NCBI GenBank assembly: GCA_033439295.1
Contig: JAVTLE010000017.1
Location: 310,001 to 374,000 of the forward strand
DNA from: Deuterostichococcus epilithicus
Taxonomy: Eukaryota > Chlorophyta > Trebouxiophyceae > Prasiolales > Stichococcaceae
DNA: 64,000 bases
Direction: 5' to 3'
Shown here: in pieces, positions 13,609 through 49,900 of the stretch
Layout: the number at the start of each line of letters is the position of its first letter
Position numbering within the stretch: position 1 is the first letter of the stretch
The notes under the pieces: model-generated
The model's input: the letters and a program-made list of their open reading frames with translations, nothing else
Told to the model about the DNA's origin: nothing
Databases searched by the model: none
Program-made: the position numbers and the translations under genes

Positions 13609-13624
13609 GGTATTTTTAAATACC
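13609..13624 (+). terminator. Histone 3' stem-loop of the H4 gene
   Basis: Perfect 6-bp stem (GGTATT/AATACC) with a four-base TTTA loop, 42 bases after the H4 stop and followed by ACCACCAACCCA. The geometry equals that of the H3 hairpin on the other strand, but the stem sequence differs by a compensatory change (A-T for G-C), which supports a conserved structure. Confidence 0.9.
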
Positions 13625-13888
13625 ACCAACCCACGGACGCCAACTGACTGTGACACCATTTCAGCAAAGAAATTGATCGTGCGGCAAGGGCAGCAAACGC
13701 ATCCAGGGGCATGAGGGCGTGATGTGCCTAGAACGAGAGCTGTTTGAACTTCCTGAGCAGCAAAATTCCGATGTGGGATTGAGCGGCTACCTGAGAAACC
13801 TAGCGTCGTCGATGCCCTGCCCAGGGCGCGTCTCTATATTGCAGCATGGTCGCATGGGGCAGTTGCCGATGCCCACGGCAATGCGAGG

Positions 13889-14544
13889 TCATCCACATGC
13901 CGGCCGGGGACCGGGCTGCTGGCCCGGCTGCCCAGGCCCTGCCAGGCCGCTGCCGCCGCAAAGATTCGGGAAGCAGCGACCTCGGTTGAATGTGAAACCA
14001 GGCGCGCAGGCGGTGCATGTGCCAGCTGGCCCGCATGCCACGCAGTTTGGCACGCTGCATGCCGTTTGGCACAGCACACTCCACCGGAAGGCCAGGCTGC
14101 CGTAGACGCTGGGGTAGTCGGTGTAGGACTTACCAAAGGCAGCCGCGTCCACTGTTACCGGGACCTGACCGGCGCCTGCCGCAGAGAACAGCACCCCCGC
14201 GCCGGCGCGGTTGCTGGCGTCGGGCGCCGCCCACGCCCAACTGCGGTGCCAAGCAGCCAGCAGCACGTCAGCGATTGATCATCCTGGGTGGAGGTTTCGA
14301 GGAGCTGTGCTGCTGTGCGAAGGCATGCAACAGTGTCAATATGCCAAGCGGCGGGTAACTGGAGGCAAGCCAACAGAGGAGCACACTATAGGTTCCAGTA
14401 GCTGCCGTGAGGGTACGCAGCCGCCGAGCAGCTGTGGGAGCATGTGTCCGCCACTGCTGCGGCGTCTGCCGCGAGCGCGCCCGCATCAGCCGTGGCGTTC
14501 AGGTCCAGCAGCCCGAGCTGAACGCCCAGCAGCCTGCCGGCAGC
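13889..14544 (-). CDS. Fragment of a Cys-rich, possibly secreted protein (5' part unresolved)
   Basis: The family is not recognised. Two minus-strand exons join in phase: 14544-14387 (GRLLGVQLGLLDLNATADAG.. ending YPHGSYWN) and 14240 onward (WAWAAPDASNRAGAGVLFSA..VTVDAAAFG). The second either continues in frame to the stop at 13889 or is spliced at a strong GTAAGT at 14133. The in-frame continuation carries a C-x2-C-x5-C-x2-C-x8-C array (NCVACGPAGTCTACAPGF) as in growth-factor-receptor or furin-like Cys-rich modules of secreted proteins. The last residues are Gly/Pro-rich. I found no convincing 5' exons or start codon upstream, so this may be a pseudogene fragment or part of a longer gene. 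Confidence 0.35.
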
Positions 14545-16546
14545 CTGCAGAATCAAGCGTGAGCACTCTGCGAACCAATGCAGATGTAGGTGTCCATTCA
14601 GCAGTTGACAAAGCATGCATGCTGCCATTGAGGCAATTTACAGCCCAGGTAGGCCAAGCTTGCCATGCAGTTGTGCAGGGCGTGGCACAGGGGTACGCTC
14701 GGATGGACATCACTTGGTGGCTGATGATGACATGACAATGGATGAGAGGGGTCGTGCAGCAGGCAGAGATGTAGTAGAACCTCCAGGCACCTGGCAAACG
14801 TCAAGAGCGCCCTGTGTGTATTGAGACGCTCCGGAGGTGTCCGGCAGAAATGGCACCAGCTTATTGACCTGTTCACGGACAGAGGCACGGGGCTCTGTCA
14901 GCACAAATAGAAAGCAGTGATCAGCAAGAGGGTGGAGTGAGCAGCCTCGAATCCGAAAGACAACAGCTGCCGGACCAAGATCAGCGGCTGCGGTCAACAA
15001 GCGGCTGTGGTGCAGCAGCTCAATGACAAATGACCGCTGGTCCACCACAGCTGCGACTTGGTTTACATGGCTGTAGGCGTGCTCACGCTGTACACGTTGG
15101 CAGCAAATTTGGTGCCTCTGCAAACGCTGCCATCGTTCTCTGCGGCACATGACGCTCGCAGAGTCAGGTCCCCGGCAGCGGCCGCCACCGTCGCCGCCTT
15201 CTGCTTTGATGCAGTGCCGGCCGCCAGCAGCTGCCGTCGCGCTGCATTGCCTGCGTGTGAGTGTATGGAGAAAGGAAGTTCGAGATGACGGACTTTCTGA
15301 ATTGCACAAATTGACCTGTGCCGCCAATGACACCGCCTTGCACAATCTGGTAGGCAGGGATGAGAGACTAGAGTTGGACAAGTCGAACATCAATTTAGAG
15401 AATGAACTCGCCTGCTTGTGTGCCGCTGACAGTGTTAGCAATGGTGCTGGCGTCGGCGCCCGGCCACCGGTGGCACTGATGCAAGACTAGCACCGCCACT
15501 AATGCAGCTACGGACTGGAAGGCCGATCCGGATGCCCTCGGCACTTTGCCATCGCCTGCACCCACAGCGGCAGCGCATGGGTAAACCACTACTACTGTGG
15601 CCAGTGGCCACCGCACTCAACAAGCAGCATTCACGCCTGCTCTGTCAGCGAGTGCTGAGTCGCAGGCGTGGCCTGTAAGCGCATGATAAAAACAATCTAT
15701 CTGTTGTGATGCAGTGCTGGAGCTGCGTGTGCTGGCCTGAGCAGTGCTGGTCTGAGCAGCTTCAGTCACGTCACTGTCGTACAGTGTCGCACGCACGATC
15801 GCTGGCGTTGATGCACAGCCAGCAAAGCCCGCGAGGCAGGTTCCGTCTCATGCTCTCGCGTCCTAGTGTGCGGGTCCACTCTGGCCTCTCGCGCACCAGG
15901 ATTAAGCTCGGCAACGCGGTCACCGCGTGCCAACGACAGGCGGCCCAGTGCTGCTCCCAATACGGCGCGTGTATTGAATGCCAGTTCAGGATGAATTCAG
16001 ACTCTTACGAGTCTGAAAGGTTCGGAGGACAGCGACTCATCATCTGCGAAGAGCGTGCACCCGGCGCACCTGCCATAGCGAAGCTGACGCGGCGGCAGCA
16101 CGCGCGTCCGCTGGCAGTGTTCGCTGCCTCAGCTTTGGCTTACGGCAGGTGGTGAACGATTGCAGAAGGAACTGACTGGGGCCACTAAACGGCTGCGAAG
16201 TTGCGCACTATCGTTCATGTTCGTGAGCGGCAGTACCCGACAGCAGTACTCCATTAGCACTGTACCGCCTCTGGTGACGGCGGCACCGCTTCGCAGCTGC
16301 GTTGACCTGACAGCACGTTCTCAAGGTCAGCTGGTCGTGGTACCGCGCCTCATACTGGTCAGGGAGCAGTCACATGTCTTTATCAGCCTGGTCGTTGCGC
16401 TGTCCTGCCTGAACCTATCTATACATGTGCATATCTTCCACGACTTGAAGCCGCTCCTTCCCGGATTCTGGGCACAATTCCCGCAGGAGGGGCACAAGTC
16501 TGGCTGCACTGCCGCGCAGGCGCCCGCATGCACGGCTATCAGGCAG
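14545..16546. other. About 2 kb without a supportable gene
   Basis: Long open frames exist, for example minus 14710-15441, but none shows a recognisable domain, repeated motif or phase-compatible splice chain. It may hold 5' exons of the Cys-rich fragment and the 3' UTR of the SWR1 gene. I see no tRNA, rRNA or mobile-element signature. Confidence 0.4.
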
Positions 16547-39806
<23,260 letters not shown>

Positions 39807-40493
39807 GGCCGTAGACTAGCACTGGTCCATATGCAGCCCCGTGCGCGCGCCCGCTGGCCCTGCCGCGCGTCCCGGAAACCGCCCGGCTGAGTTCATGCGC
39901 AGATTTCAGACCTCGTAGCCGCGCTGTCAGGCGCCAGAATGCTGCATATCGACGAAATGGCGTCCGAGGTAGCAGAAGCGATGAGCGAGGATGTGCGCAA
40001 GCGTAGTAGCGCACGCAAATGGACGCCCGAAAGTTGCAAGCAAGCTTGCACCGCTCCCATTTTCTGCGTCTGACAAACAGTCCCTCAGATGCCAAGTCAC
40101 TCTGAGTCACTCAAATCACTCAGTGCTGTGCTGAATCTGCTGATTGCAATTGCAACAAGCTCGCCTAACGACTCCGACAATTTTATGGTGCCTGCTGGGA
40201 TTGCAAAGCCACGCCCCTTGTGGCGACTCCCTTCTCCATCATCCTCCACTCTTCTTGCTCCACCAGGCTTCAGTTACCGGGGCTTGTCGGACGCGGACTG
40301 ACTTGCGAGCAATTTGAATATCGTCTAAACCAGCACTCTTCACTGCTACTCGTCTCGATCCCCTGCGAACAGGTCTGCACAGCGGCGGCGCATCCGGCCA
40401 GCCCGGCAGCGGCAGCGCCCGCGTCGTGCGCAGCGCTTAGCACGCGTTCCCGACCATAGGTCGGTAGCTGCATTGCGCAGAGCAGGCAACAAG
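39807..40493. promoter_or_regulatory. Divergent promoter region of SWR1 and the F-box gene
   Basis: 687 bases between two outward-facing start codons, so both promoters should lie here (inference). I see no clear core promoter motif. The exact limit depends on the tentative SWR1 start at 39806. Confidence 0.45.
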
Positions 40494-43400
40494 ATGGCTG
40501 CCGCAGCTCTTGAAACTCTTGCGCTAGGTTCGTCAGTGGCGCCCGCGGCTGCCGTGCACGACCCTGCACCGTGGCATTGGGACGGACTGCCGCCCGAAGT
40601 GCAGCGCGACATCCTCGCTCTGGCCCTCGAGTGCGCGTCCTCCCTGTGTCTACACTCGTCCACTCCTGCACGACCCCTCGTTCTGCATCGTTCCGTGCAC
40701 CCTCTGGCGCATCCGCTGCTTGCCACATTGATGAAGGCATACTGGCGCTTCTCTTGTTGAGGAGACAGCGAGGGCTAGCTTCGCGGCGTAGCCGCACACC
40801 ACCAGGGTGGACCCTTGTGTCGAGAGGCTTGTGACTGCTGCCCCTTCAGGAATCATGATGGCGCTGAGCGCACGTCAGTGCGGGCTGTGTGCCGCTCTTG
40901 GCGCTGTGTTGCCGACGGCAAGCTCGACAGCCTCCAGCTGCACGACTTCAGGTGCACTTCAGATGGACTGTGCTGGGACCAGCCGTGCTGCGGGAAACCC
41001 TAACGAACTTGCGCCAAGCAGCGAGTTGCACCGCAGGTTGACGAGCTTGTACATGCAGGCACCGGTTTCTCCATGCAGCAGCGGACATAAACCCCTCTTG
41101 AACTCCTAAAACCTCTCCTGGAGCTTGTTCTCGCCGACCATGTGTTTGCGTTTCTGGCAGGTCGCTGGACGCGTGCCCAACGCTGCCCGTGCTGACTGCT
41201 CTGGACCTGAGTCCTGCCGCGAACATCGGAGCGCTGCGAGTGGACGCCCTGAGTGAGCTCGACCGCCTGGCGCCGCGGCTGCGCAGCCTCAAGATCGACG
41301 GCTGGCGCAGGTGCTCTTGCCTCTTCTGATCCGCTGGTGCACTGTGCTGGACCGCTTGCGCTGCTGCAGGTTTATTTGAGTGATCAGGTCTCTGCACTGC
41401 TGGGTGCCAGCAGAACAACAGCTGCTGTTGCTCCCAGGCATCGCCAGATGCCGGTAGCAAAGACCTGCTGACTTGACCATGGCTGCGCCGCCTGTCCGCA
41501 CAGGCGGCAGTGTGGGCACATCGTCAAGATCAGAGCTGATGGCAAGCTGTGATGCTCGTGCCCGACAGTCACGTGCAGTTTGCCTGCTGCGCCGGTTTCA
41601 TTCCGACATGGCTTTTGTGACGGTGCACCATGTGTTGCATTCCGCAGGCGCGCTGACGCCTACCGCTATGGCCCAAACGGGCCAGCGGCGCTGCTGGCAG
41701 CCATTGCCGCGAGCCTGCCGCAGCTGCGGCGCCTGTCGCTGGCCGGCGCCACGCTGCCGCCAATGTACGACGTGTCAGGCCCCGGGGCCATCGTCGAGGA
41801 CGGCGGCGATGGCGGTGGCCCGCGCCCGCTGCTGCCGGGCGCGATTCTGGCGCCGCTGGCAGACTCGCTGACGGAGCTGGACCTGTCGGACTGCTCGGTG
41901 GGTCACCGCGACCCCACCTCCGGCCGCTGCGGCTGGCGGGGATGAGTCCCTTGCCGGGCCGGCGTCATGAGCAGCCGGCCTTGCACATGGCCTCCCCGGC
42001 CCTGTGCTCCGGCTTGTAAACTCTGGCCCCGCATGTGTCAGGCTGACTATGGTTCTTCAAACGCATCGATCTTTGGTCCTCGATTTGCATGATGCAGGCA
42101 TTCAGCGGCGGCACCCTTGGCGGGCTTCAGCACCTGACACGGCTGCGGCGCCTCAACCTGGCACGAGCTCAGAAGCTGACAGACGAAGGTGAGGGGCAAC
42201 TGCATCGCCTGAAGAGGATGAAGCGCAACCCTAGTGTGGCCGTCAGGTTCACAACCTTGGGCGTGTCGACGTCGGCAGAACGAGGTGGCAGTCTTTTGAC
42301 AGGTGCACGTCGGCAGCGCTGAATCTGCTATCCAGTGGCGAAGGGTGGCATCGGCAGGGCCCTGCAATTTTCTTTTTTGGTAGGACCTGCGCCTCGGCCT
42401 AGCACCTGCTCGTGCGCCCAGGTCTCGTGCAGCTCGCGCAGAAAGCCGAGACGTGCACCTGAGTCTCGCGCCTTGCTCTGGCCTCGCCCATCAACCCTAC
42501 ACAGGCCCTGCTCTCAATGTGACCACAACCAGATGCATGTGTTCCGCCCTCCAAGCGTCCCAGGCTCGCGCCGCTGGCGGCCACCTTGGAGCACCTTGAG
42601 CTTGAAACTTGACCGCGCTCAGTAACGGTTGCGCTCGTATTGAATTTTGCTTGTGCTTTGTATCCGTACGTCCAGGCCTAGCGCAGCTGGTCCCCCTAGC
42701 GGCCACCCTGGAGCACCTCGACATGACGCACTGCGACGGCAGCCTCGGGGCGACAATGCCGGCGCTGGTCGGCGCCCCTCTCAGCGCTTTGACGAGGCTG
42801 ACGTCGCTGGCGCTCACGAAGTGGAGGCGGGGTGCCGCCGTCGACTTCCGGTTGGATATGCTGTGGCACATGCCGCGGCTGGTGCATCTTGACATCAGCC
42901 TAGGTGCGTGTGTTGCTAGACTGCTTCCAATGCTTTCATTCAAAAGAATAATTAGGTGTGAAATCCCCTGCTGGCACATGCAGATCATGCACCAGAGCAT
43001 AGCTCGCTGCCTGGCGGGGCTACTTCTGTGCTGCCCTGTGACGCTTCAACCAGTCTCCTCCACGCATTGCCATGGCCAGCGCCGGCGGCAGGCGCTGCTC
43101 GCATCACCCGCCTGTGCAGCAGCTCCACAACCTCTAGAGGGCCATGCACATTCAAAGCGGCGTTCGACTGCTCTTGGCATTCGTGCTCACATGTGATTGT
43201 ACCTCCCCTTCCCGCTTGGTGCCCGCCGGCACACGCAAGAGGCAGCGCTGCTGGCTGCGCTGCCGGTCTCAATTTCCTTGGCGCTGGAGGCGAACGCCAA
43301 ATGGACGTCAGAAAAGTGCGCTCGTTCTGCTTCAGCTGAAATCCTTCTGCTGTCTGCAGGCCACGAGCAGGAGGTGGCGCCGCTGGCGGCGCTGGCCGGC

Positions 43401-46177
43401 CTCGAGATCTTGGAGCTGGACGCGTACCAGCACCGGCTGGGCGGCCTAGCAACGCTACATGGCCGCCTGACGGCGCTGCGGTCACTCAATTGGAGGCCGC
43501 AGGCTGGTGTGCTACCCGAGCAGGTAACCTCCTCCTCATCCTGAGCCTCGCTTCCAAAACCTCGGTGGCTGCTCGCGCCCTGCTGTCGTCACTGCCCGTG
43601 TTTTGGCGCCCCTTTCATCTTTATCTATATATTACCTAGCCTTGCCGGACCGCCAGTGGAACCCTTGCCGCCATGTTGGCTGCTGTGTAGCCATGCCATC
43701 CTCATGCCTCGCAGATGGCGACGGCAGCCGCGGAGATGGCGGCGTGCGGTCGCCTCGCGAGGCTGTGGCCCGCTGTTGGACCGTTTGACGATTTGGCGCC
43801 GGTGGTACAGCAGCTGACGGCCCTGACGCATCTGACCTTGGACAGCCAGCACAACGTCACAGACGGGTATGTCGCTCGCTGCGGCAGGGCCCTTCCATGG
43901 CAGAAGGTACACGCTGGACCCTGCACACCATGTGTTCGAATCTCATCGTCATTTGCAGTTTGCACGGCCGTCCAGAAACCCTCCACACCCTTCCTCGCCT
44001 TTCCCTGTTGCACGATGAGCTTGGCTGTCGTGACCTGCATGCGGTCTCCGAGCCAAGTGTGGTCCACTCAGGAGGCCACCTGACCGTGCTTTGTCCGGTA
44101 AGTTCTGCAGAGCAACCTGCCAGCTGAAAGCGCTGCGAACGCCCTGTTCGCAAGGGTCCGTATGTTCGCCACAGCGCCGCAGTCTCTTGCCGCGGCAGCA
44201 GCACGACGAAATGACATCATCCCATCCACTTCGTCAGGTCATGCGAGCAGCTTGCGGAGGCAGCCCCACAGCTGCAGTTCCTATCGGCATGCGCCGACGC
44301 TTTCACCTCCCGCGGCATGGCGGCGCTCGCCCGTCTCGGCAGCTGCCGCACGCTGCTGCTGCAGATGGCCACCACGCGGCTCGGCGCTGATGGCGTGGCC
44401 GCTTTAGGTGCAGCAACGGCCCTGGAGCAGCTTTCCGTACAGTACCAGGCCAGGCTGCCGCCACGAGTGCGCCTTGTTCTCTTGTGGGGTGATCTTTGTG
44501 GATCGTAGTTTGTCACCTACTGACATCGGAATTGCGGTGCTGTTCATATGGAACATTCAGACAGAGTGACGAAGCGAGTGTCACATGGCGGTGCACAATG
44601 AGAAGGTGCCGGAGGCAGCAGCGGCGCCAAGGGCAACGGCAGCTGTGCTGGCCTGCAAACTCCGCCGCGGATGAAGTCGGGCGGCCTACGTAGCCTTTGA
44701 CCCTGGGCTGCTGCTGTGGTGTGCGCGCAGAGGCACCCATCAATCATGCCCAGCCAACCACACGCCGTGGGCCCAGAAGACAGGCCTGTGCTGCGGCACA
44801 GCATCGCCGCGCTTGCAAAGCTGTCGCGCCTGACATCGCTCACGCTGCGTGCCGCCAACATTGGTGGGCGCCCGAGGCCGCTGATGATGAGCCATCACAT
44901 GCGCATGCGCAAGGAGAGCTCGAGTCGCTGCAGTGCCCGGGCTCTTCCGCAGCCTTCAGTGCAGTGCCCCAGTACTGCAGCTCGGTTGCTCATGCTGATC
45001 TGGCTGACACGGAGGCCATTGCCGCTGGGCTCGCGGCCGCATGGTCGAATGTGAAATGCCCGCCACACTGCCGCCTCATGGCCTGTGGCAGCGCAGCTTT
45101 CGACACCCAGTGGACCCAACATTGCGCTGCCTCTGTGTTTTGTTCGTTTGGGGAAACAGCTTGTAGGCGCCGCAGAGGCGGCAGAGCTATGCAGAGCCCG
45201 AACGGCTCGCTCACGGAGCTGGATCTGTCGCACAATCGGGCGTCGGCCGATGATGCGATTGCAGTCCTGTTTGCTGCCTTGTGAATGTTGCCAGACGCCG
45301 CCAAGGCGGCGAGGCCGGGGCAACACCGGCACTCAGTAATCCGGACTCACCTGGATTTCGGACGCCGGACGGCGAAACGCCATTGGCGCAGCTTTTGGGA
45401 GATGAAATTGCAGTGTACACTGTTGCCGCAGGCGCTGCGGAGGCGGCAGAGCTGGCGCGGCTGCCTGCGCTCACGGAGCTGGACTTGTTCCAGAATCGGA
45501 CACTGGACGACGAGGCAGTGGCGGCGCTGGCGCCGGCGACGCGGCTCCGGACTCTGCGCCTCACTGGCTGCTCCGGCGTGCACCTCAGGCATGCCTTGAT
45601 TGCAGTGTTCCGAGGCTCTGTCGAAGGAGATTAGACCGCAGGTGCGGGGCGCAGCCTGCGAGCACGGGGCTGCAGACTTGCACGGCTGCGCCCTTTCGGC
45701 GGGACTCCCCAGCCCCTCTGCCGATTGGGCCTCCCCTTGCCCTGTGCTGGCGCGACGGGCAGCAGGCGCTGCCCAGCCGGGCTGCTGCCCTAGCGCCTCT
45801 CGCTACATGGAGGCAGTTCCGGTCTGGGCTCTCCCCCACGGCACTGCAGAGTCTTCTCCATGCACCTCTCCAGGCCAGGTGTGGTCAGAGTGCAACAGAG
45901 ACTGAGAGAGACCTGTTCTCAGCACCCCTGCTCCTGCTTCTTCAGGGGGCTGCAGGCGCTGTCGGGCCTGGCGCGGCTGCGCCTGCTGGACATCACCGGA
46001 TCCGGCGCCGATCTGGACGCCTGGGGCAGCTCACCGGAGATATGTGCGCAAGACATTGGCGTCCCCAACCCAACGCGCCTGGCCGTCATCCACCAGTGCC
46101 ATGGCGTGTACCGCAGCGGCGGCGTGGCGCCCCCGCCACCGGGGGCAGAGGGCGGGGAGGCGGCCGGCTTCCAGTGA
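40494..46177 (+). CDS. F-box / leucine-rich-repeat protein, 12 exons
   Basis: Probable substrate-recognition subunit of an SCF ubiquitin ligase. Exons: 40494-40630, 40850-40951, 41161-41310, 41648-41897, 42098-42188, 42676-42903, 43360-43523, 43715-43866, 44238-44441, 44784-44863, 45432-45577 and 45956-46177; these sum to 642 codons (641 aa). The F-box is split over exons 1-2: WDGLPPEVQRDILALALE then SVRAVCRSWRCVADGKLDSL. At least ten leucine-rich repeats follow (LTALDLS, LRRLSLAG, LTELDLSDCS, LRRLNLA, LEHLDMTHCDG, LTSLTLRAANIGG, LRTLRLTGCSG, LRLLDITGSGADL). The tail is Pro/Gly-rich (APPPPGAEGGEAAGFQ). Introns contain decayed exon-edge copies. It most resembles the FBXL/AMN1-like LRR class; the substrate cannot be predicted. 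Confidence 0.8.
45159..45290 (+). repeat. Decayed copy of F-box/LRR exon 45432-45577
   Basis: This intronic segment parallels nearly the whole exon at 45432-45577 (GCGGCAGAGCT, CTCACGGAGCTGGA) over about 115 bases but contains an indel that breaks the reading frame. It is either an exon echo or the relic of an LRR exon that was once used. Confidence 0.75.
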
Positions 46178-46411
46178 TGGATTTTGCTACATTGGTGGGC
46201 GGCCAGCTGGGCAGACATGATGCGTCCTGCTCTGTGGTGTGGCACCGCATACAGCCGACAATGTGGAGCCGGTGCAGTGGGAGACCATTTGAATGCAACC
46301 TGTCAAGTTGCGATTGTCAGATGCTCTGCGCAGCGATTGTGCATCGGGTCACGTCGCCACAGTGTGAACATGTACAGAGCTCCTGCATCGTGATCGTCAC
46401 ATCAAACCACA

Positions 46412-46416
46412 TGTAA
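46412..46416 (+). terminator. Probable TGTAA polyadenylation signal of the F-box gene
   Basis: TGTAA about 235 bases after the stop codon, in the convergent intergenic region. A mirrored copy serves the opposite gene. Chance occurrence cannot be excluded. Confidence 0.5.
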
Positions 46417-46687
46417 CGTGGGATAGGTACATCCTCTTGGAGTTTTCACTTCCATCGCAACACCATACGGAAGTTCGGTACTGGCATGAAGGTAGGTAAC
46501 ACGGTGCGCCATCAATTTTTTTATAACAAACCGTGGGGGCGCCAGAGTCTTGCTTTCAGAGGAGCTAGCGTGCTAACTACCTAGATATGTCACTGCTAGA
46601 CAAATGAGCCTACGACAGCGGTTGCGGCGTGCACGGCGTAGCAGTATTCAGCATCACACCAAACCTCCAGGTCCGGTCACAGGTGCC

Positions 46688-46692
46688 TTACA
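46688..46692 (-). terminator. Probable TGTAA polyadenylation signal of the R3H gene
   Basis: TTACA on the plus strand, i.e. TGTAA on the minus strand, 275 bases downstream of the stop at 46967. Confidence 0.45.
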
Positions 46693-46966
46693 GTCAGCAG
46701 TCCTCCATGCTGGCCAACACAACAACAGCATTGTCATCTACAGTACGAGCTTTGAGATTGTGCTCCCTGATGTATGGTTCATGTACAATGCCGCTGGATT
46801 TCAGCTCGTCGGGTGATCCCCTAGCTGCGGCCGCTTCACCCGGTGCTAGCGACCAAGTTAGCCGCAAACCGCTGTGGAGGCGCTTTGTAAGACACCAGAC
46901 TGGGTTCCAACTCCTTTGAAGCCCTGGCTCGCTCTCACCAGTTCACCAGCGCAGGGTAGCATCGCC

Positions 46967-49900
46967 TCACCACCGCCGCCTGCTGCCAGACAGCAGGACA
47001 CACACCGCCGCCACCGTGGCGGCGCCAAGCCCGCAGCAGGCAACCGCGCCCTGATTGCGCCCCAGCCAGGCGCGCCACGCCGCCGGCGACGTGACGTCGG
47101 CCGGCAGCCAGCCGTCGCTGCCGTCGTCCGCTGCCAGCAGCGGCGTGAGGTTCCGCCACTTGCCGCCACCGCCCGGCGCGCCCGCCGCTGGCCCGGGGGC
47201 CTGGGACTGGTCCGCAGCGGGCGTGATCTCGCTGGATGGCGCGGCCGCCACCCTGCTGCCGGTTGTGGAGGCCGCTGTCCTGCTGCCGCTCATGCCGGGA
47301 CCGGAGGCCGTCGTCGCCTTGGAGGCGCAGTCGCCGCCAAGCGTCGAGAGGTCCGCCTCGGAGCCGAAAGCCGCCAGGCTGCTGACCTCGCTGCGGGCAC
47401 CGCTGCTTGGCGCAAAGACCTGCGTGTGTTGAGTTGATTTGAATGGCGGTCCATGGGCATAATGTGAGTCACACACCAGGCGCAGCCTCGTGCAGAAATC
47501 AGACTGAAATGGCATTGATGGCGCCGCAGCATCTCACCAAGGCGGTCAGACTCGAACTGTGGGCAACGTGCGCGCAGCACTGCCGCCGGCAAGACGTCAG
47601 GCTGCAGGCGCCATAAATGGTCCTGCCGCTAGAGTCCGAAGCAGGCGGCAGGCAGGACGTTCTCATCGGCAGGGAGCCAACCGCTGAAGCACCTTCAATG
47701 ACTCGGACTTGGCCATCAGAGCGCCACGCAGCGTCGCCGGGCCCTCCTCGCCGTCGCTAGCGGCGATGCCGCTGCCGCTGCCGCTGCCGCGGGAGCCCAG
47801 CTTAAACTCGAAGCTGCATCGGGAGTTTGCAATGCTGCGGGCCGCCTTGCGCCGAGCCGCCACATCAGCCGCCTGACCGCCCGCGGACATCGCCGCGCGG
47901 ATCTCGGCGCTGCCGACCGCGAGCGACGGCTCGCTCTCCAGCGTGGCGGCGGCCTCCACCGGGGGGTCGCCGCTGCTCCCGCCCGCCAGCCAGCCGCTGC
48001 TTCCGGCTTCCTGCTGCCGGGGGGCGGAGGCACCGACCTCCTCCTCCTCCGGGATCACATCCCAGTCCTCTGTGCCGCGGCCTACACGGGTTGCAGTTCC
48101 GTTTATGCGTTTTGAAAAGCAACCTGCATCAGGTGGAGCGACAGTGAAATGTGGTTTCCTGCGCCAGTGCCACCCCCCGGAGTGCTGCACCGACAGCTTT
48201 TGGCTGTGAGACACGCAGCACAGGATCAAGCAGCGAGTCGCCTCCAAGCTTGGCAGCAGCTGCCGTCCTGCTGCCCTTCAACTCGAGGGGCTGCCTCTTG
48301 ATCTGTGGCAAGCTTGGCAGCCGACGGGCAGCCAACGGGCCGCCCAGCACGCCACGGCGGCTGCGACGCGCTCGCGTTGGTGAGCCACAGGTGCAGCTCC
48401 TCTTGAGCAGGGGCGCCGCTGCCATAGAGCGAGCCGGTGAGATGGGCGCATTCCACACCTCTGCCGGCGGCGCCGCCGCGCGGAGAGCCGCCGTCCTCGT
48501 CGACGTCTGCGTACGCGCCGGAGGTGGAGCGGGCCGCGAAATCCAGCGGGTCCAGCTCCGACTGCGCCTGCGAGGCCGCGTAGTCTGACGTGCCGGCGTC
48601 CGCACCTGCGCCGACGGCATCGACTCGCCTCAGGCCCAGCTGGAGCTTTCACGCAAGGGTCACTTCAAGGCATGCAAATGTGGTGGCCCAGGCTCTGGCT
48701 GCCCTGGCGAGTGCGCACAGTCGGAGGCTCCTGCGTCCGCGCCTGCAGGCGCAGGGCCGGACATCCTGAACACCTTCCTCGAGCAGCAGTCGCTGCATCG
48801 ACTGGCCAAAGGTTCAAGGTGCAAGTCCGAGTACGCCCCCAGCAACGGCGCAATTCTGAGGCGCCTGCGCACGAGCCTGCGGACGAGAGCCGGTCCATGC
48901 AGCTGGGAAGCGAGCTGAGCGCGGGCCAGGTTCTGACGTGCACGCTTGGAGGCTGGGCTGACGCGCATGTGACAGGGTGCGAGTGCGGCGGTCTGGCCAC
49001 GAGCCAGCGGCTGCGTCTGGTCTGCCCGCGCCACTGCCGGCTGTGAGGATGCATTGAACACGCGGCGAGGACTGGCGCAAAGCGCAAGCAGCGTTGCCAT
49101 GCGGGGTTTGCCCGAGCCGGTCAGGCGCAACCGAGCAAGCCTAGCCGTGGGCGGCGCTGCAGCGTCTGATCCTACAACAACGCAGCATGAATGCGAGTTT
49201 GCGACTTACGACCCACCTGCGAAAGAGACGCTCTGCTCTGAGGGCGTGGCCTCGCTGCCGCATCTCCGTGCAGCATACTCAGCGAACCCTGAGCCTCCCG
49301 GCTCCACCGCCTCTGCCAGCGGCACGGTGTCAGGGTGCGGTGCGGCTGCAGGCCCCGCGCCGTCGGGGCCGCCTGCCGGCGCCGCCAACGCCGCCGCCTT
49401 TGCCGCCTCAGCGGCATCCGCCAGGGCCTCAGACACGGGTGCCGTGCGCGACGACTGCGGCGGCGACGGCGCGGCCATGTCGCTAGTGGCGCTGCCTGCG
49501 TCGCTGCTACTGCTGCTGTGGCTGCCGCCGGTGGGTCCGCCTACAGAGCGCGCAGCCTCTCCTTGATGACCGCGCGCCGCGGGCTCAATGGCCTGCGCCA
49601 GCGGCACCGTGCCCTGCGCCGCCGCGCCCACCGCGTCTGCTTCTGGAGCCGCGGCCGCCGCCGCGTCTGCCTGCAAGCCGGGCGCNGCCGGCTCGATGGC
49701 CTGCGCCAGCGGCACGGTGTCCAGCGCCGCCGCGTCCGCCTCGAAGCGCACGCCTGGACGCGCAGCGGTGCCTGCGGCGGCTGGCCGTGCGCCCGCCTCC
49801 GCGGGCTGCCGGGCCGCCTCTGCAGGCTGCCTGTGCGCCTGTTGCGGCTCCGAGGCTGCTTTGGGCCGCTGCGCCGCTGCACACCGCACCGCCTGCAAGG

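Larger units (their letters stand above)
46178..46966. other. Convergent intergenic region between F-box and R3H genes
   Basis: 789 bases between two 3' ends. It contains TGTAA on the plus strand (46412) and on the minus strand (46688-46692), about 235 and 275 bases from the respective stop codons. No coding sequence is supported. Confidence 0.6.

Noticed and set aside
14710-15441. 243-codon minus-strand open frame
   Set aside because: No recognisable domain and no phase-compatible neighbours; long frames are expected in such GC-rich DNA.
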